Shown: positions 16,827 to 26,987 of the stretch, piece by piece | Numbering within the stretch: the stretch's first letter is position 1 | Layout: each line of letters starts with the position of its first letter | NCBI GenBank assembly: GCA_937949945.1 | Contig: CALFEQ010000199.1 | Coordinates: 1-64,000 of the forward strand | Length of the DNA stretch: 64,000 nt | Reading direction: 5' to 3' | Source: an uncultured Myxococcales bacterium | Lineage (GTDB): Bacteria; Myxococcota_A; Polyangia; Polyangiales; Polyangiaceae | Notes under the pieces: model-generated | Database searches by the model: none | Told to the model about the DNA's origin: nothing | What the model saw: the letters and a program-made list of their open reading frames with translations, nothing else | Program-made: the position numbers and the translations under genes

Positions 16827-17639
16827 ATGGCAACTGCCGGCAGCGAGCTCATCACCGATGCCTTCGACGCCCGATCGACGGGCAAGCGCGTCGAGTATCG
16901 CCTTCTCGCCCCTTCGGATCGAAGGCCCGACGAGCGCCTGCCTCTCGTGTTGCATCTCCACGGCGCGATGTCGTCGTCGAAGTCGCTCGAGGAGGCGAAG
17001 TCCGCCTACGACCTCGCGTGGTCGCGAGGGGAGCTCCCGCGTGCCGCGATCGCGTGCGCGAGCGCCGACACGCTCGGCGGCTTCTACATCGATCACCCTG
17101 GCGGACCGAGCTGGGAGAAGCTCGTCGCCGAGGAGCTGCCCGCCGTCGTCGCGGAGAAGGTGGCGCTCGACGGGCGGCGCGCGGCGATCGGCTTCTCGAT
17201 GGGCGGCTACGGCGCCCTCAAGATCGCGTTCCGGAATCCCGAACGCTACGTCGCCGTCGCGGCGCTCTGCCCGGTGATCTTCCCGGGAGAGACGCCGAGC
17301 ACGGTTCCCGAGGCGAACCGTCCTTCGATCCTGGGCGAGCTCCATCGCGCGATGGGAGAGGACGACGCGCGCTACGCCGACAACAGCGTGTACGGCCTCG
17401 CGCGCCGCAACGTCGATCGCATCCGCAACGCGCGGCTCGCGGTCTTCGTCGATTGCGGAGAGAACGACGAGTTCAAGCTGCACGACGGCGCGGTCTACTT
17501 GCACGGCGTCCTCGGCGAGCTCGGCATCGAGTACGAGTTCCACTCCATCCCCGGGGCCGGACACGCGGACGCCGCCGCCGTGAAGCGGCAAGCCGACGCC
17601 ATCCGCTTCCTCGGCCGCGCGCTCGCGAAGGCATCGTAG
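16827..17639 (+). CDS. Alpha/beta-hydrolase esterase (esterase D/antigen 85-like)
   Basis: A 270-residue cytoplasmic serine hydrolase. LVLHLHGAMSSSKS supplies the oxyanion strand-turn. GFS124MGGYGAL is the nucleophile elbow. ECGENDE-like acidic residues (DCGENDEFK) and the late GAGHADAAA supply the Asp/Glu and His of the triad. The family includes S-formylglutathione hydrolase and mycolyl/acyl esterases, and the substrate cannot be named. The sterol operon ends 140 bp upstream. A role in sterol-ester metabolism would be tempting, but only proximity supports it. Confidence 0.78.
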   Translation: MATAGSELITDAFDARSTGKRVEYRLLAPSDRRPDERLPLVLHLHGAMSSSKSLEEAKSAYDLAWSRGELPRAAIACASADTLGGFYIDHPGGPSWEKLVAEELPAVVAEKVALDGRRAAIGFSMGGYGALKIAFRNPERYVAVAALCPVIFPGETPSTVPEANRPSILGELHRAMGEDDARYADNSVYGLARRNVDRIRNARLAVFVDCGENDEFKLHDGAVYLHGVLGELGIEYEFHSIPGAGHADAAAVKRQADAIRFLGRALAKAS

Positions 17640-17750
17640 GCCGCTCGAAGAGCTCGGCTGGTCGAGATCGGACGGCTCTGCCGCGCTCTCGAGCACGCTC
17701 GTCGGGCTCCCTCGCGCGCCGCTGGTGAGCTACATAGGCGGACCCTGACG

Positions 17751-20700
17751 ATGTCCGAGCTCCGCGCGACCATCGCCGAGCGCACCGACGCGCTCTCGCC
17801 CGAGCGGCAGGAGGAGCTCGCCCGCGCCATCGCGGACGAGCTCGATCCGCTCCCGAACGTGCTGCCGCCCGAAGGCGTGGTCGTCACGCGCCTCGCCGCC
17901 ATCGCCGCCCGCGAGGACGCGCGCATCGACGTCGCCGACGTGCGCGGCTCGGCCGACGCCGCCGTCGTGGCCGCGCTCGTCCGCGATCCGTCGTCGCCGC
18001 CGGTGCTCGTGGTCGCGGAGGACGCGGACGCCGCGAGCCGAATCGCGAACGACGTCGCCTTCCTGCTCGGACGATCCCGAGAGGGCGACGACGCGAACGA
18101 CGTCCTCGTGCTCGCGATGCCCGAGTCGTCGCCGTACGCGGACGTCAACCCGGACCGTCGCCAAGCCATGGTCCGCATGGCGACGCTCGCGCACCTCGCC
18201 GCGGGGCGACCCTGGCGCGTGCTCGTCGCGCCGGCGAGCGCGCTCGTACGCAAGCTCGTGCCGCCGGACGTCCTCCAGGCGCACACGCACCGGATCGTCC
18301 ACGAGGAGGAGCTCGACCGCGACAGGCTCGTCCGCGACCTCGCCGACGCCGGCTGGCTGCGCGTACCCGTCGTCGAGGACCCGGGCTCGTTCGCGGTCCG
18401 CGGCTCGCTCCTCGACGTCTGGCCGCCCGGCGCCTCCGAGCCCGTGCGCGTCGAGCTCTACGGCGACCTCGTCGTGTCGATCAAACCGTTCGACCCGACG
18501 ACGCAGACGACGAAGAGCGCTGCGAAGGACCCGAAGGACGGGACGAAAGACGCGGCGGACGCGAGCCTGCCCGAGGTGTGGCTGCCGCCGGCGCGCGACG
18601 TGATCCTCGCGAAGGAGTACGTCGAGCGCGCGCGCCGGCGCATCGGGCACCTCGCCGACATGATCGACTGGCCCACGACGAAGACGCGTGCGCTCGTCGA
18701 GGACGTCGCCGCGGGGCGCGCCTTCTTCGGCGCCGACGCGTTCTTGCCAGCTTATTACGAGGAGCTCGTACCGCTGTGGCGCTACCTGCCCGACGAGGCG
18801 CGCGTCGTGCTCGCGTCGCCGCCGGAGATCACGCGCGCGGTGCGTGACGAGCTCGAGCGCGTGGAGCAGGACGCGGCGGCGAAGGCGAACGAGCCGAGCT
18901 TCATCGTCGGCGCGCACTACGGGTCGGAGGACGACGCCGTCGCCATGCTCGCCCAGCGCCGCGTGATCGCGCTCCACGCGACGGCGGTCTCCGGCAGCGG
19001 CGAGGGGCTGGCCGCGTTCGAGACGACGTACGAGCCTCTGCACCTCGCCGCGCTCGACAACGAGGAGCTCACGCGCGCCGTGAAGAACGCGCGCGCGTCG
19101 AAGAAGTCGGGCCGCATCGGCGCCGCGTCGAACCCGATCGCCCCGGTCGCGCGTCGGATCCTCCACTATCGCGACAACGGCCTGCGCGTGTTCCTGACCG
19201 CGCGCGCGCAGACGCAGGCCGAGCGCCTTTGCCAGCTCCTCGAGCACCAGGGGGTACGGTGCCGCGTGCGTACGTCCTTCGAAGCGGCGCTCCTCGCCGA
19301 GCGCTCGAGCGACGATCGTGACGCGGAGGTCATCGTCGGTCCGCTCGCGCGCGGCGTCGTCCTGCCCGGCGAGGGCTGGGCGATCATCACCGAGGAGGAG
19401 ATCTTCGGCGGCCGCGTCCACCGCGCGCGCGAGCGCCGGACGCGCGACGCCGCGCGGCCGTTCATCGAGGACCTGCGCAGCCTGAACGTGGGCGACTACG
19501 TCGTCCACGTCGATCACGGCATCGGCCGCTACCAGGGGCTCGTCCACCGGGACGTCGGCGGTCTCACCGTCGACCTGCTCGTCGTCGAGTACGCCGCCGG
19601 CGACAAGCTGTACCTCCCGGTCTACCGCCTGAACCAGATCCAGAAGTATTCGGGCGGCGAGGGGGCGGAGCCCAAGATCGACCGGCTCGGCGGCGCGACC
19701 TTCGCGAAGACGAAGGCGCGCGTGAAGAAGGCCGTCCGCCAGATGGCCGACGAGCTCCTCCGTCTCTACGCCGAACGCCAGGCGCTGCCGGGCGTGGCGC
19801 TCCCGCCCGCGGACGACGACTACCGCGCCTTCGAGGCGACCTTCCCGTTCGACGAGACCGAAGATCAGAGCCGTGCGATCGACGACGTCAATCGCGACCT
19901 CGAGGCGCCGCGTCCGATGGACCGGCTCGTCTGCGGCGACGTCGGCTTCGGCAAGACGGAGGTCGCGCTCCGCGCCGCGTTCCGCGTCGCGATGTCGGGC
20001 CGGCAGGTCGCCGTCCTCTGCCCGACGACGGTGCTCGCGCAGCAGCACTACCGCACCTTCGAGGCGCGGATGCAGTCGTACCCGATCACGATCCGCGCGC
20101 TCTCGCGCTTCCAATCGAAGCGCGAGCAGGACGAGGTGCTCGCGGGCGTGAAGGAGGGCAAGGTCGACATCCTCATCGGTACTCACCGCCTCCTCTCGAA
20201 GGACGTCCACTTCAAGTCGCTCGGCCTGCTCGTCGTCGACGAGGAGCAGCGCTTCGGCGTCGCGCACAAGGAGCGCATCAAGCAGCTCCGCACGAACGTC
20301 GACGTGCTCACGCTCTCGGCCACGCCGATCCCGCGCACGCTCCAGATGGCCGTGAGCGGGATCCGCGATTTGTCGCTCATCACGACGCCGCCCGTCGACC
20401 GGCGCGCCGTGCGCACGTTCGTCACCGCCTACGACGATCAGGTGCTCAAGGAGGCCATCGGCCGGGAGCTCTCGCGCGGCGGACAGGTCTTCTACGTCTA
20501 CAACCGCGTCGAAGGCATCTACGAGCGCGCGGAGCGCGTCCGTCGCCTCTTCCCGAACGCGCGCATCGCGGTCGCCCACGGACAGATGGGCGGCGCGCGC
20601 GGCTCGCGAGGCCGCGCGCGAGCGGACGGCCAGCACGAGCCCGAGAGCGCGCTCGAGAAGACGATGCTCGACTTCGTCGAGGGCCGCTACGACATCCTCG

Positions 20701-21533
20701 TCGCGACGTCGATCATCGAGAGCGGCCTCGACATCCCGCGCGCGAACACGATCATCATCGACCGCGCCGACCTGTTCGGCCTCGCGCAGCTCTACCAGCT
20801 CCGCGGACGCGTCGGTCGCAGCAAGGAGCGCGCGTACTGCTACCTCATCGTCCCGCCGCCGAACGCGATGACGGACGAGGCGCGCTCGCGCATCGAGGCG
20901 CTCGAGCGGCACACCGAGCTCGGCAGCGGCTTCAAGATCGCCTCGCTCGATCTCGAGCTCCGCGGCGCGGGCGATCTGCTCGGCGCCGAGCAGTCGGGCA
21001 ACGTCGCGAGCGTCGGCCTCGACCTGTTCTGCCAGATGCTCGACGAGGCCGTGCACGAGCTGCGCGGCGAGCCGGTCGTCCACGACGTCGATCCGGATCT
21101 GTCGTTCGACGTGACGGCGCTCTTGCCGGAGGATTACGTGGCCGACGTCGGCGTGCGCCTGTCGATGTACAAGCGCCTCGCGAGCGCGGTCGACGAGGCC
21201 GAGGTCGGTCAGATCGCGGTCGAGATGGAAGACCGCTTCGGGCCGCCTCCTCCGGAGGCGAAGTGCCTCGTCCGCCTCATGACGCTCAAGTGCGAGCTCC
21301 GCAGGATGCGCGTCCTCGGCTGCGAGGCCAACGCGCGGAGCGTGACCTTGCACCTGCGCGACGACACCCCGCTCGACGCGCAGAAGATCCTCGCGCTCGT
21401 GAAGGAGAAGAACAGCCCGTACAAGATCACGCCGGACATGCGCCTGTCGCGCAGGTTCGACGGCACCGCGAACGGCCTCGTCAACGCCGAGAAGATGATG
21501 ATGGAGCTCGCGCGGTGCTGGAAGGACGGGTGA
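17751..21533 (+). CDS. mfd: Transcription-repair coupling factor Mfd
   Basis: A 1260-residue DNA translocase that removes stalled RNA polymerase and recruits UvrA. The UvrB-like N-terminal module is followed by the RNA-polymerase-interaction domain ([18 protein letters not shown], near 580). The RecG-like motor has Walker [12 protein letters not shown] near 729, the DEEQ box near 828 and [20 protein letters not shown]. The second RecA lobe reads [20 protein letters not shown]. The C-terminal autoinhibitory domain is complete. It has an extra about 15-20 residues of Gly/Arg-rich sequence between VAHGQM and the helix that normally follows directly. It stands alone and converges on the kinase gene with only 13 bp between them. 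Confidence 0.95.
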   Translation: MSELRATIAERTDALSPERQEELARAIADELDPLPNVLPPEGVVVTRLAAIAAREDARIDVADVRGSADAAVVAALVRDPSSPPVLVVAEDADAASRIANDVAFLLGRSREGDDANDVLVLAMPESSPYADVNPDRRQAMVRMATLAHLAAGRPWRVLVAPASALVRKLVPPDVLQAHTHRIVHEEELDRDRLVRDLADAGWLRVPVVEDPGSFAVRGSLLDVWPPGASEPVRVELYGDLVVSIKPFDPTTQTTKSAAKDPKDGTKDAADASLPEVWLPPARDVILAKEYVERARRRIGHLADMIDWPTTKTRALVEDVAAGRAFFGADAFLPAYYEELVPLWRYLPDEARVVLASPPEITRAVRDELERVEQDAAAKANEPSFIVGAHYGSEDDAVAMLAQRRVIALHATAVSGSGEGLAAFETTYEPLHLAALDNEELTRAVKNARASKKSGRIGAASNPIAPVARRILHYRDNGLRVFLTARAQTQAERLCQLLEHQGVRCRVRTSFEAALLAERSSDDRDAEVIVGPLARGVVLPGEGWAIITEEEIFGGRVHRARERRTRDAARPFIEDLRSLNVGDYVVHVDHGIGRYQGLVHRDVGGLTVDLLVVEYAAGDKLYLPVYRLNQIQKYSGGEGAEPKIDRLGGATFAKTKARVKKAVRQMADELLRLYAERQALPGVALPPADDDYRAFEATFPFDETEDQSRAIDDVNRDLEAPRPMDRLVCGDVGFGKTEVALRAAFRVAMSGRQVAVLCPTTVLAQQHYRTFEARMQSYPITIRALSRFQSKREQDEVLAGVKEGKVDILIGTHRLLSKDVHFKSLGLLVVDEEQRFGVAHKERIKQLRTNVDVLTLSATPIPRTLQMAVSGIRDLSLITTPPVDRRAVRTFVTAYDDQVLKEAIGRELSRGGQVFYVYNRVEGIYERAERVRRLFPNARIAVAHGQMGGARGSRGRARADGQHEPESALEKTMLDFVEGRYDILVATSIIESGLDIPRANTIIIDRADLFGLAQLYQLRGRVGRSKERAYCYLIVPPPNAMTDEARSRIEALERHTELGSGFKIASLDLELRGAGDLLGAEQSGNVASVGLDLFCQMLDEAVHELRGEPVVHDVDPDLSFDVTALLPEDYVADVGVRLSMYKRLASAVDEAEVGQIAVEMEDRFGPPPPEAKCLVRLMTLKCELRRMRVLGCEANARSVTLHLRDDTPLDAQKILALVKEKNSPYKITPDMRLSRRFDGTANGLVNAEKMMMELARCWKDG

Positions 21534-21546
21534 GGATCCCGCTCCG

Positions 21547-23412
21547 TCAGGGCGTCCCGCCCTTCGCCCGGCAGGCCGCCTCGAGAGCGCGCACGAGCCC
21601 GGCCGACTTGCCCTGGGCGCGGGCCTCGCGCGCGCGCTGACACTCGGGCGGCTCGACCGGCGTCGGCGGAGTGGGCGTCGGTGCCGGCGTCGGCGTGGGC
21701 ATCGGCGTCGGCGTCGGCGTGGGCATCGGCGTCGGCGTCGGTGTCGGCGTCGGCGCAGGCGTGGGCGTCGGCGTCGGCGTGGGAGTCGGTGTCGGCGCCG
21801 GCGTCGGCGCGGGGGTCGGCGCCGGCGTCGGCGTGGGCTTCGGTTGGTTCGTGGGTTGCGGCAGCGGAGGAGCGGCCGTGTTCGTGAGCGGCGTCGCCGG
21901 CGTCGTCGTCGGAGCGATGTCCGTCGGGACCTCCGGCGTCGTCGCCGTCGCCGTCGTCCCTCCGCCGAAATCGGGCGGCGGCAGATCGGGCGTGGTCGGC
22001 GACGCGCCGCCGAACACGCCGGCGCCCCAGAGGATCGCGATGACGCTGGCGACGCCGACCACGCCCGCGATGCCGAGGATGAGGCCCTTGTTTCCGCCGC
22101 CTCCGCCCCGGCTCGGCGGAGCATGCACGACGGGCGCCGGCGCTCCGTACGGGGGCGCGGGGGGTTGAGGGACGGCGGGCGCTCCCATCGGAGCGAAAGC
22201 GAGCGGCGGCGCGGCGGCCGTTCCGCCCGGCGCGGAGCCGTAAGGGTTCGCGCCGTACGTGCCGGCGGAGGCGAGGGCCGGTCCCAAGTCGAGCGGCTCG
22301 CCGATCTGCGTCTTGCCGCGCAGGCTCGCTCCCGGATCCGATCCGGCGGCTGGAGGGGCCGCCGCCGGCGCCGCCGGCGAGGCTGCGACTGCAGGCGAGG
22401 CCGCGGCGACGCCGGGCTCCGCGCGCGTCGCCGCCCTCTGCGCGAGCTCCGCGGGGCTCGGGCCCGCGCGTCCGCAGAAGCGGTCGACGAACTCCTTCAC
22501 GGACGCGAAGCGCTGTTCGGGGTTCTTCGCGAGCGCGCGCATGATCGCCGCGCGCATCGACTCGGGGACGCTCGCGCCGTTCGGCGCGGTCTCGATCGGC
22601 TTCGGCGTCGCGGTCATGTGGAGCGTCGCCCACTCGAACGCCGTCGCCGCATCGAACGGCAGCGTGCCCGTCAGCATCTCGTAGGCCATCACCGCGAGCG
22701 AGTACACGTCGCTGCGTGCGTCGAGCGGCTGGCCCGTGAACTGCTCGGGGCTCATGTACGGCGGAGTCCCGAGCACCATGCCTTGCTGCGTGAGCTTGGC
22801 CTCGTTGCGATCTTCCTCGCCGCTCCGCTTCGCGATGCCGAAGTCGAGGACCTTCACGAAGTCGCGCTGACCCGCGCGATCGGTGAGGACGATGTTGTCG
22901 GGCTTCAGATCGCGATGGATGATGCCTTGCGCGTGCGCCTCGGCGAGGGAGCCGGCGATCTGGTCGATGATCTTCTCGACGCGCGCCGGCGGCAGCGGGC
23001 CGTCCTTCTCGAGGATGTCCGCGATGCTCCGGCCCTGGACGAGCTCCATCACGATGAAGAGGATCCCGTCTTCGCTCACGCCGAAGTCGAAGACCTGCAC
23101 CGTGTTCGGGTGCTGCAGGCCCGCGAGGGTCCCCACCTCGCGCTGGAACCGCGCGCGGATCTTGTCGTCACGCGACAGGTGCGCGTGCAACGTCTTGATC
23201 GCGACCTTGCGGATCTTCTCGCCGAGGACCTGCTCGCCGACGTAGACGGCGCCCATGCCGCCTTCGCCGAGGAGCTGGACGATCTTGTACTTGCCCTGGA
23301 AGACGCGCCCGATGAGCGGATCGGGCCCCGCCACCCTCGGGAGCGGCGCGCCGCACGCGCCGCAGAACGGGGGCGAGCCTTGGACGGGGGCGTGGCACGA
23401 GGGGCACTGCAT
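21547..23412 (-). CDS. Ser/Thr protein kinase with zinc ribbon, TM helix and Pro-Thr tail
   Basis: A 621-residue membrane kinase. An N-terminal zinc ribbon ([18 protein letters not shown], 3-20) precedes the Hanks kinase domain (about 37-310: [44 protein letters not shown]). A Pro/Ala-rich linker, one transmembrane helix ([19 protein letters not shown]) and an outer region follow. The outer region has about 55 residues of alternating Thr-Pro/Ala-Pro, then a Cys-containing end ([29 protein letters not shown]). All catalytic motifs are present, so it should be active. Its neighbour downstream on the same strand in map order (23579-25198) is a paralogue of the same architecture minus the zinc ribbon. 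Confidence 0.92.
   Translation of the reverse strand: MQCPSCHAPVQGSPPFCGACGAPLPRVAGPDPLIGRVFQGKYKIVQLLGEGGMGAVYVGEQVLGEKIRKVAIKTLHAHLSRDDKIRARFQREVGTLAGLQHPNTVQVFDFGVSEDGILFIVMELVQGRSIADILEKDGPLPPARVEKIIDQIAGSLAEAHAQGIIHRDLKPDNIVLTDRAGQRDFVKVLDFGIAKRSGEEDRNEAKLTQQGMVLGTPPYMSPEQFTGQPLDARSDVYSLAVMAYEMLTGTLPFDAATAFEWATLHMTATPKPIETAPNGASVPESMRAAIMRALAKNPEQRFASVKEFVDRFCGRAGPSPAELAQRAATRAEPGVAAASPAVAASPAAPAAAPPAAGSDPGASLRGKTQIGEPLDLGPALASAGTYGANPYGSAPGGTAAAPPLAFAPMGAPAVPQPPAPPYGAPAPVVHAPPSRGGGGGNKGLILGIAGVVGVASVIAILWGAGVFGGASPTTPDLPPPDFGGGTTATATTPEVPTDIAPTTTPATPLTNTAAPPLPQPTNQPKPTPTPAPTPAPTPAPTPTPTPTPTPTPAPTPTPTPTPMPTPTPTPMPTPTPAPTPTPPTPVEPPECQRAREARAQGKSAGLVRALEAACRAKGGTP
21660..21845. repeat. Hexanucleotide tandem repeat coding for the Thr-Pro tail
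   Basis: Imperfect GGCGTC/GTGGGC-type hexamers in about 30 units encode (Thr-Pro)n with Ala-Pro interruptions in the outer part of the kinase above. Such repeats change length by slippage in steps of two codons, so the tail length probably varies between strains while the frame stays open. Confidence 0.7.
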
Positions 23413-23578
23413 GGCGGCGACGTGGAGCGGCTAGCCTACCAAAACTTGGGCATCCGGGCGGGGCGCGGGACGACGCCGGCGGAGGGCAGGCTCGACCGTC
23501 CTCGGCGCTCGTCCGATGGAGCCGAGCCTCGTCCGACGCCGCAGCAGAAGTGCCGTGTGCGACCGTGGGGACGCGCGC

Positions 23579-25198
23579 TCAGGGCGTGCCGCCGGCCTTC
23601 CTGCACGCCGACTCGAGCGCCTTGAGGAGGGCGGGCGAACGACCGGCCGCTTTCTCGGCCCGATAGCGCGCGCACTCGGGCGGCTCCTGCGGCTGGGGCG
23701 TGGGAACGGGGGTGGGTACCGGGGTCGGCGTGGGCTTCGGCGTGGGCGTCGGGGTGGTCTTCGCGCCGCCGCTGCTCGTGTTGGTGTTCGTGTTCGTGTT
23801 GGGCGCGATGTTCGCGCCCGACGTGTCGAGCGTCGGAGCCGCCGTCGGGATGTCCGTCGCGGGCGTGTCGACCGTGCCGATCGTGCCGGTGCTCTCTGCG
23901 CTGGCGGCCCCCGAGCTTCCGCCGAGGTCGAGGCTCGACTCGGTGGGCACCGGGTTCTTGCTGCTCGATCCTGCGAGGCCCGCGAGCACGGCGCCGCCGA
24001 TGAGCAGGACCGCGAGCACGCCGAGACCGATGACGAGCGCGGGCGGGCCGCCTTTCTTGCCGGTCGACGTGGACGCGGACGGGGACGGCGCCGCGGGCAC
24101 GGCCACCGGCCCGGGAGCGGGCGCTCCGTTCGCTCCGAACGCCGGCGCATCCATCGGCGGAACGACGGGCGCGCCGAGCTCGGTCTTCACGCGCGGCGCC
24201 TGTCCGCTGACGGGAGCGTCACCGGGGGCCGCCGGTGCGTTCAGGATGGCGGTTCCGCCGCTTCCGCCGGCGCCGCCGGCGACGGCCTGCGCGCCTCGGA
24301 TCGACATGGGCGCAACGCCTCCGGAGAACACGTCGAAGAACTCGCGCACGGAGGCGAAGCGCTCGTCCTTGTTCTTCGCGAGCGCGCGGGCAATCGCCGT
24401 ACGCATGCGCTCGGGGACGTTCGCCCCGTACGGCTGCTGCTCCAGCGGGATGGGCGGCTCCGTCATGTGCTTCGACGCCCACTCCCACGCGGTGTTCGCC
24501 TCCCACGGCAGCCGCCCGGTGAGCATCTCGTAGGCCATGACGCCGAGCGAGTAGATGTCCGACCGGACGTCGATCGGCTGACCCGTGAACTGCTCCGGGC
24601 TCATGTACGGCGGCGTCCCGAGCACCATGCCCTGCTGCGTGAGCTTGGCCTCGTTCGGATCGTGCTCGCTCGACCGCTTCGCGATGCCGAAGTCGAGGAC
24701 CTCGACCCAGTCCTTCTGCCCCGCGCGCTCGCAGAGCACGACGTTGTCGGGCTTGAGATCGCGATGGACGATCCCGTGGCCGTGGGCCTCCTCCAGCGAT
24801 CCGACGACCTGCCGGAGGATGTTCTCGACGCGCTCCGGCGGCATCGGGCCGTCCTTCTCGAGGATGTCGGCCACGCTCCGGCCCTGCACGAACTCCATCA
24901 CGATGTAGAGGGTCCCGTCCTCCATCGTGCCGAAGTCGAAGACCTGGATCGTGTTCGGGTGCTCGAGCGCGGCGACCGTACCGACCTCGCGCTGGAAGCG
25001 CGCCTTGATCGACGGATCGTGCGAGAGGTGCTTGTGCAGGGTCTTCACCGCGACCTTGCGGGTCGTGGTGCCGAGCTGCTGCTCGCCGAGGTAGACGCAG
25101 CCCATGCCGCCCTCGCCGAGCAGGCTCACGATCTTGTACTTCGATGCGATCGTCTGTCCGACGAGGGAGTGCTGGTCTGCGGTCTCGGCCTGGTCCAT
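23579..25198 (-). CDS. Ser/Thr protein kinase, paralogue of the adjacent kinase
   Basis: A 539-residue membrane kinase using ATG 25198 (a longer frame opens at 25288 but adds no recognisable sequence). The kinase domain starts almost at once ([53 protein letters not shown]). An Ala/Pro-rich linker, one transmembrane helix (PALVIGLGVLAVLLIGGAVL), an Asn-Thr and Thr-Pro-rich outer segment and a two-Cys end follow (EPPECARYRAEKAAGRS, ALESACRKAGGTP). The end is clearly homologous to that of the neighbouring kinase. The pair arose by tandem duplication. The zinc ribbon was gained or lost on one side. No ligand-binding PASTA or beta-propeller domain is present. Confidence 0.92.
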   Translation of the reverse strand: MDQAETADQHSLVGQTIASKYKIVSLLGEGGMGCVYLGEQQLGTTTRKVAVKTLHKHLSHDPSIKARFQREVGTVAALEHPNTIQVFDFGTMEDGTLYIVMEFVQGRSVADILEKDGPMPPERVENILRQVVGSLEEAHGHGIVHRDLKPDNVVLCERAGQKDWVEVLDFGIAKRSSEHDPNEAKLTQQGMVLGTPPYMSPEQFTGQPIDVRSDIYSLGVMAYEMLTGRLPWEANTAWEWASKHMTEPPIPLEQQPYGANVPERMRTAIARALAKNKDERFASVREFFDVFSGGVAPMSIRGAQAVAGGAGGSGGTAILNAPAAPGDAPVSGQAPRVKTELGAPVVPPMDAPAFGANGAPAPGPVAVPAAPSPSASTSTGKKGGPPALVIGLGVLAVLLIGGAVLAGLAGSSSKNPVPTESSLDLGGSSGAASAESTGTIGTVDTPATDIPTAAPTLDTSGANIAPNTNTNTNTSSGGAKTTPTPTPKPTPTPVPTPVPTPQPQEPPECARYRAEKAAGRSPALLKALESACRKAGGTP

Positions 25199-25386
25199 CG
25201 GGAGAAGGGTCGCACAAGTCGTCGGTTTTGCCGAGGTTCCTCGCCAACCGCCGCGAACGGGACTGAGAATCATGCCGATGTCCAGCATCTACGGCTCACG
25301 GCCCGGCTCGATCTGACGAACGCCCGCGGGCGGCCGACCGTCCGTCCCCACGGCTGAGCCCAGCCATTCGGTCGCAGCGCGGCTCT

Positions 25387-25413
25387 CTGGAGCCCGGAGC
25401 CCGGAGCCTGGAT
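25387..25413. repeat. Heptanucleotide minisatellite, CTGGAGC type
   Basis: Four tandem heptamers (CTGGAGC, CCGGAGC, CCGGAGC, CTGGATC) in the 230-bp gap between the second kinase and the secreted protein. The same unit recurs near 39.4, 39.7, 43.1 and 49.8 kb. Confidence 0.7.
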
Positions 25414-25429
25414 CCTCGATGCGAGAGAC

Positions 25430-26023
25430 CTACCCTCGGTCCCCCGCATCGACGGGCCCGCCCCTCGCATCCCGATACACCCCCTCGTTCGGAGGCCACG
25501 GCAGCGGCCATCTCCGGTCCGTCGCGCGATCCCAGAGCTCGAGCCGGTTCCCGCGCTTCGTCGCGGGGAAGAGGACGCCGATGCGGGTCGTGAGCTTGGG
25601 CTCGAACCGGGGCGGGGTCTTCCAGCCCGCGTCGGCGACCTCCGGCGCGCCGAGCCCGGGGAAGTCGAAGCGTACCCGCTCGACGAGCGTCGGGCCTTCG
25701 TAGAGCTCGAGCGCGAAGCGGCCCATCATGCGCGGGGTCGGGCGCGGCTTGCCCATGTCGATCTTCTGGATCTCGAGGAGATAGGGTTCGCCGTGCTTCC
25801 AGCGGAGATCGAACACCCACTGCATGCGCTCCGAGAGCGCCGGCGGGTCCGGCGGAATCCGGGCGCTCGACGACGGCCGGCTCGGAGCGGCTCCCGCGTC
25901 GGCGACGTCCGCGGACGCCGAGTCGGAGAGGACGGCGAGCACGCCCACGGCGGCGACGGCGCCCGCGAGAAGGGCGAAGGCCCGCCTCGTCAATGCACGG
26001 GTTCCAACGACGGCGTCTCGCAC
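25430..26023 (-). CDS. Exported hypothetical protein, twin-arginine-like signal
   Basis: A 197-residue protein. LTRRAFALLAGAVAAVGVLA near the start looks like a Tat or Sec signal. The mature part has a Pro-rich spacer, then MQWVFDLRWKHGEPYLLEIQ and repeated basic/aromatic beta segments ending in ELWDRATDRRWPLPWPP. No known family. Its first 34 bp overlap the end of the upstream pseudouridine synthase gene, so it is probably the last gene of that minus-strand run. Confidence 0.65.
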   Translation of the reverse strand: MRDAVVGTRALTRRAFALLAGAVAAVGVLAVLSDSASADVADAGAAPSRPSSSARIPPDPPALSERMQWVFDLRWKHGEPYLLEIQKIDMGKPRPTPRMMGRFALELYEGPTLVERVRFDFPGLGAPEVADAGWKTPPRFEPKLTTRIGVLFPATKRGNRLELWDRATDRRWPLPWPPNEGVYRDARGGPVDAGDRG

Positions 26024-26973
26024 GACATGGCTCTATTCCACGCCTCGGACGCGCCGCCAAGGGCAGCCCAGATCTCCTCGAGCTCCCGTGGGATCGGCGC
26101 CAGCGCCTCGACGCGCCCGCGTTCGCCGGGGACGACCACGCGCGCCGCGTGGAGCGCGATGCGTCCCGGGGCGAGGACCTGGCCGCTCGGGAGCGTGAGG
26201 CGCGTGACGCCGCCGTAGTCGCGATCGCCGAGGAGCGGCGCGCCCGCGTCGCTCGCGTGCACGCGGATCTGGTGCGTGCGCCCCGTGACGGGATCGAGCG
26301 CGAGCATCGCGTGCCCCGCGGCGGGCGACGGCGATGCGAGGGCCACCATCGTCCAGCGCGTGAACGCCTCCTTCGCGTCGGGCCCACGCGCGGCGCGGAG
26401 GTGCGGTGCCTTGGCTCGTCCGATCGGCGCGCTCCAGACGCCTTCTTGGTCGGGTGGCGGGCACGAGGTGATCGCGACGTAGCGGCGCTCGTACGTCCCT
26501 TCGACGCGGGCCTCGCGCAGGCGCTCTTCGGCGCGTGCGGTCCGCGCGAACACGACGACGCCGCTCACGTCGCGATCGAGCCGCGACGTCACGCGGAGCT
26601 CGCCGGCCTTCGCCCCGATCGCGCGCGCGGTCAGCGTGACGAGCGCGTGCGAGGAGCCCCCGCGATCGGGGACGGTCGGGAGCCCTGCCGGCTTGTTCAC
26701 GGCGACGAGCCCGTCACGCTCGAACAGGATCTCGATGCGGGGCTCGTCGTCGCGCTGCCCAGAGGGCTCGGACCGTCGGGATGCGGGCGCGCCGATCCGG
26801 ACGACGTCGCCCGGGCGCACGGGCTGCCCCGATCGCGCGACGCGTCGCTTGCCGACGAAGACGCGCCCCTCTTCGATCGCGCGCGCAGGATCTTCGCCCG
26901 CGCGCCGGACGATGTCGGCGACGGTCGCGCCGTCGCCCGGCCGAACCACCCAGACCTTCTCGCGCGCAGCCAT
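25990..26973 (-). CDS. RluA-family pseudouridine synthase with S4-like N-terminus
   Basis: A 327-residue RNA-modifying enzyme that isomerises uridine in 23S rRNA or tRNA. The N-terminal about 60 residues resemble an S4-type RNA-binding module (GRVFVGKRRVARSGQPVRPG). The catalytic domain has VAVNKPAGLPTVPD, then the hallmark TSRLDRDVSGVVVFART with the catalytic Asp in RLD, and the late GRTHQIRVHASDAGAPLLGD. The ATG at 26973 lies 14 bp after the stop of the phosphotransferase-like gene, so the genes are co-transcribed. The target uridine (RluC, RluD or TruC class) cannot be chosen from sequence. Confidence 0.9.
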   Translation of the reverse strand: MAAREKVWVVRPGDGATVADIVRRAGEDPARAIEEGRVFVGKRRVARSGQPVRPGDVVRIGAPASRRSEPSGQRDDEPRIEILFERDGLVAVNKPAGLPTVPDRGGSSHALVTLTARAIGAKAGELRVTSRLDRDVSGVVVFARTARAEERLREARVEGTYERRYVAITSCPPPDQEGVWSAPIGRAKAPHLRAARGPDAKEAFTRWTMVALASPSPAAGHAMLALDPVTGRTHQIRVHASDAGAPLLGDRDYGGVTRLTLPSGQVLAPGRIALHAARVVVPGERGRVEALAPIPRELEEIWAALGGASEAWNRAMSCETPSLEPVH

Positions 26974-26987
26974 CCGCGTCGCGGGCT

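Noticed and set aside
17730..22124. Very long minus-strand open frame antisense to mfd
   Set aside because: Arg/Glu/Val-rich shadow of mfd caused by high GC; no domain and it lies wholly opposite a clear gene.
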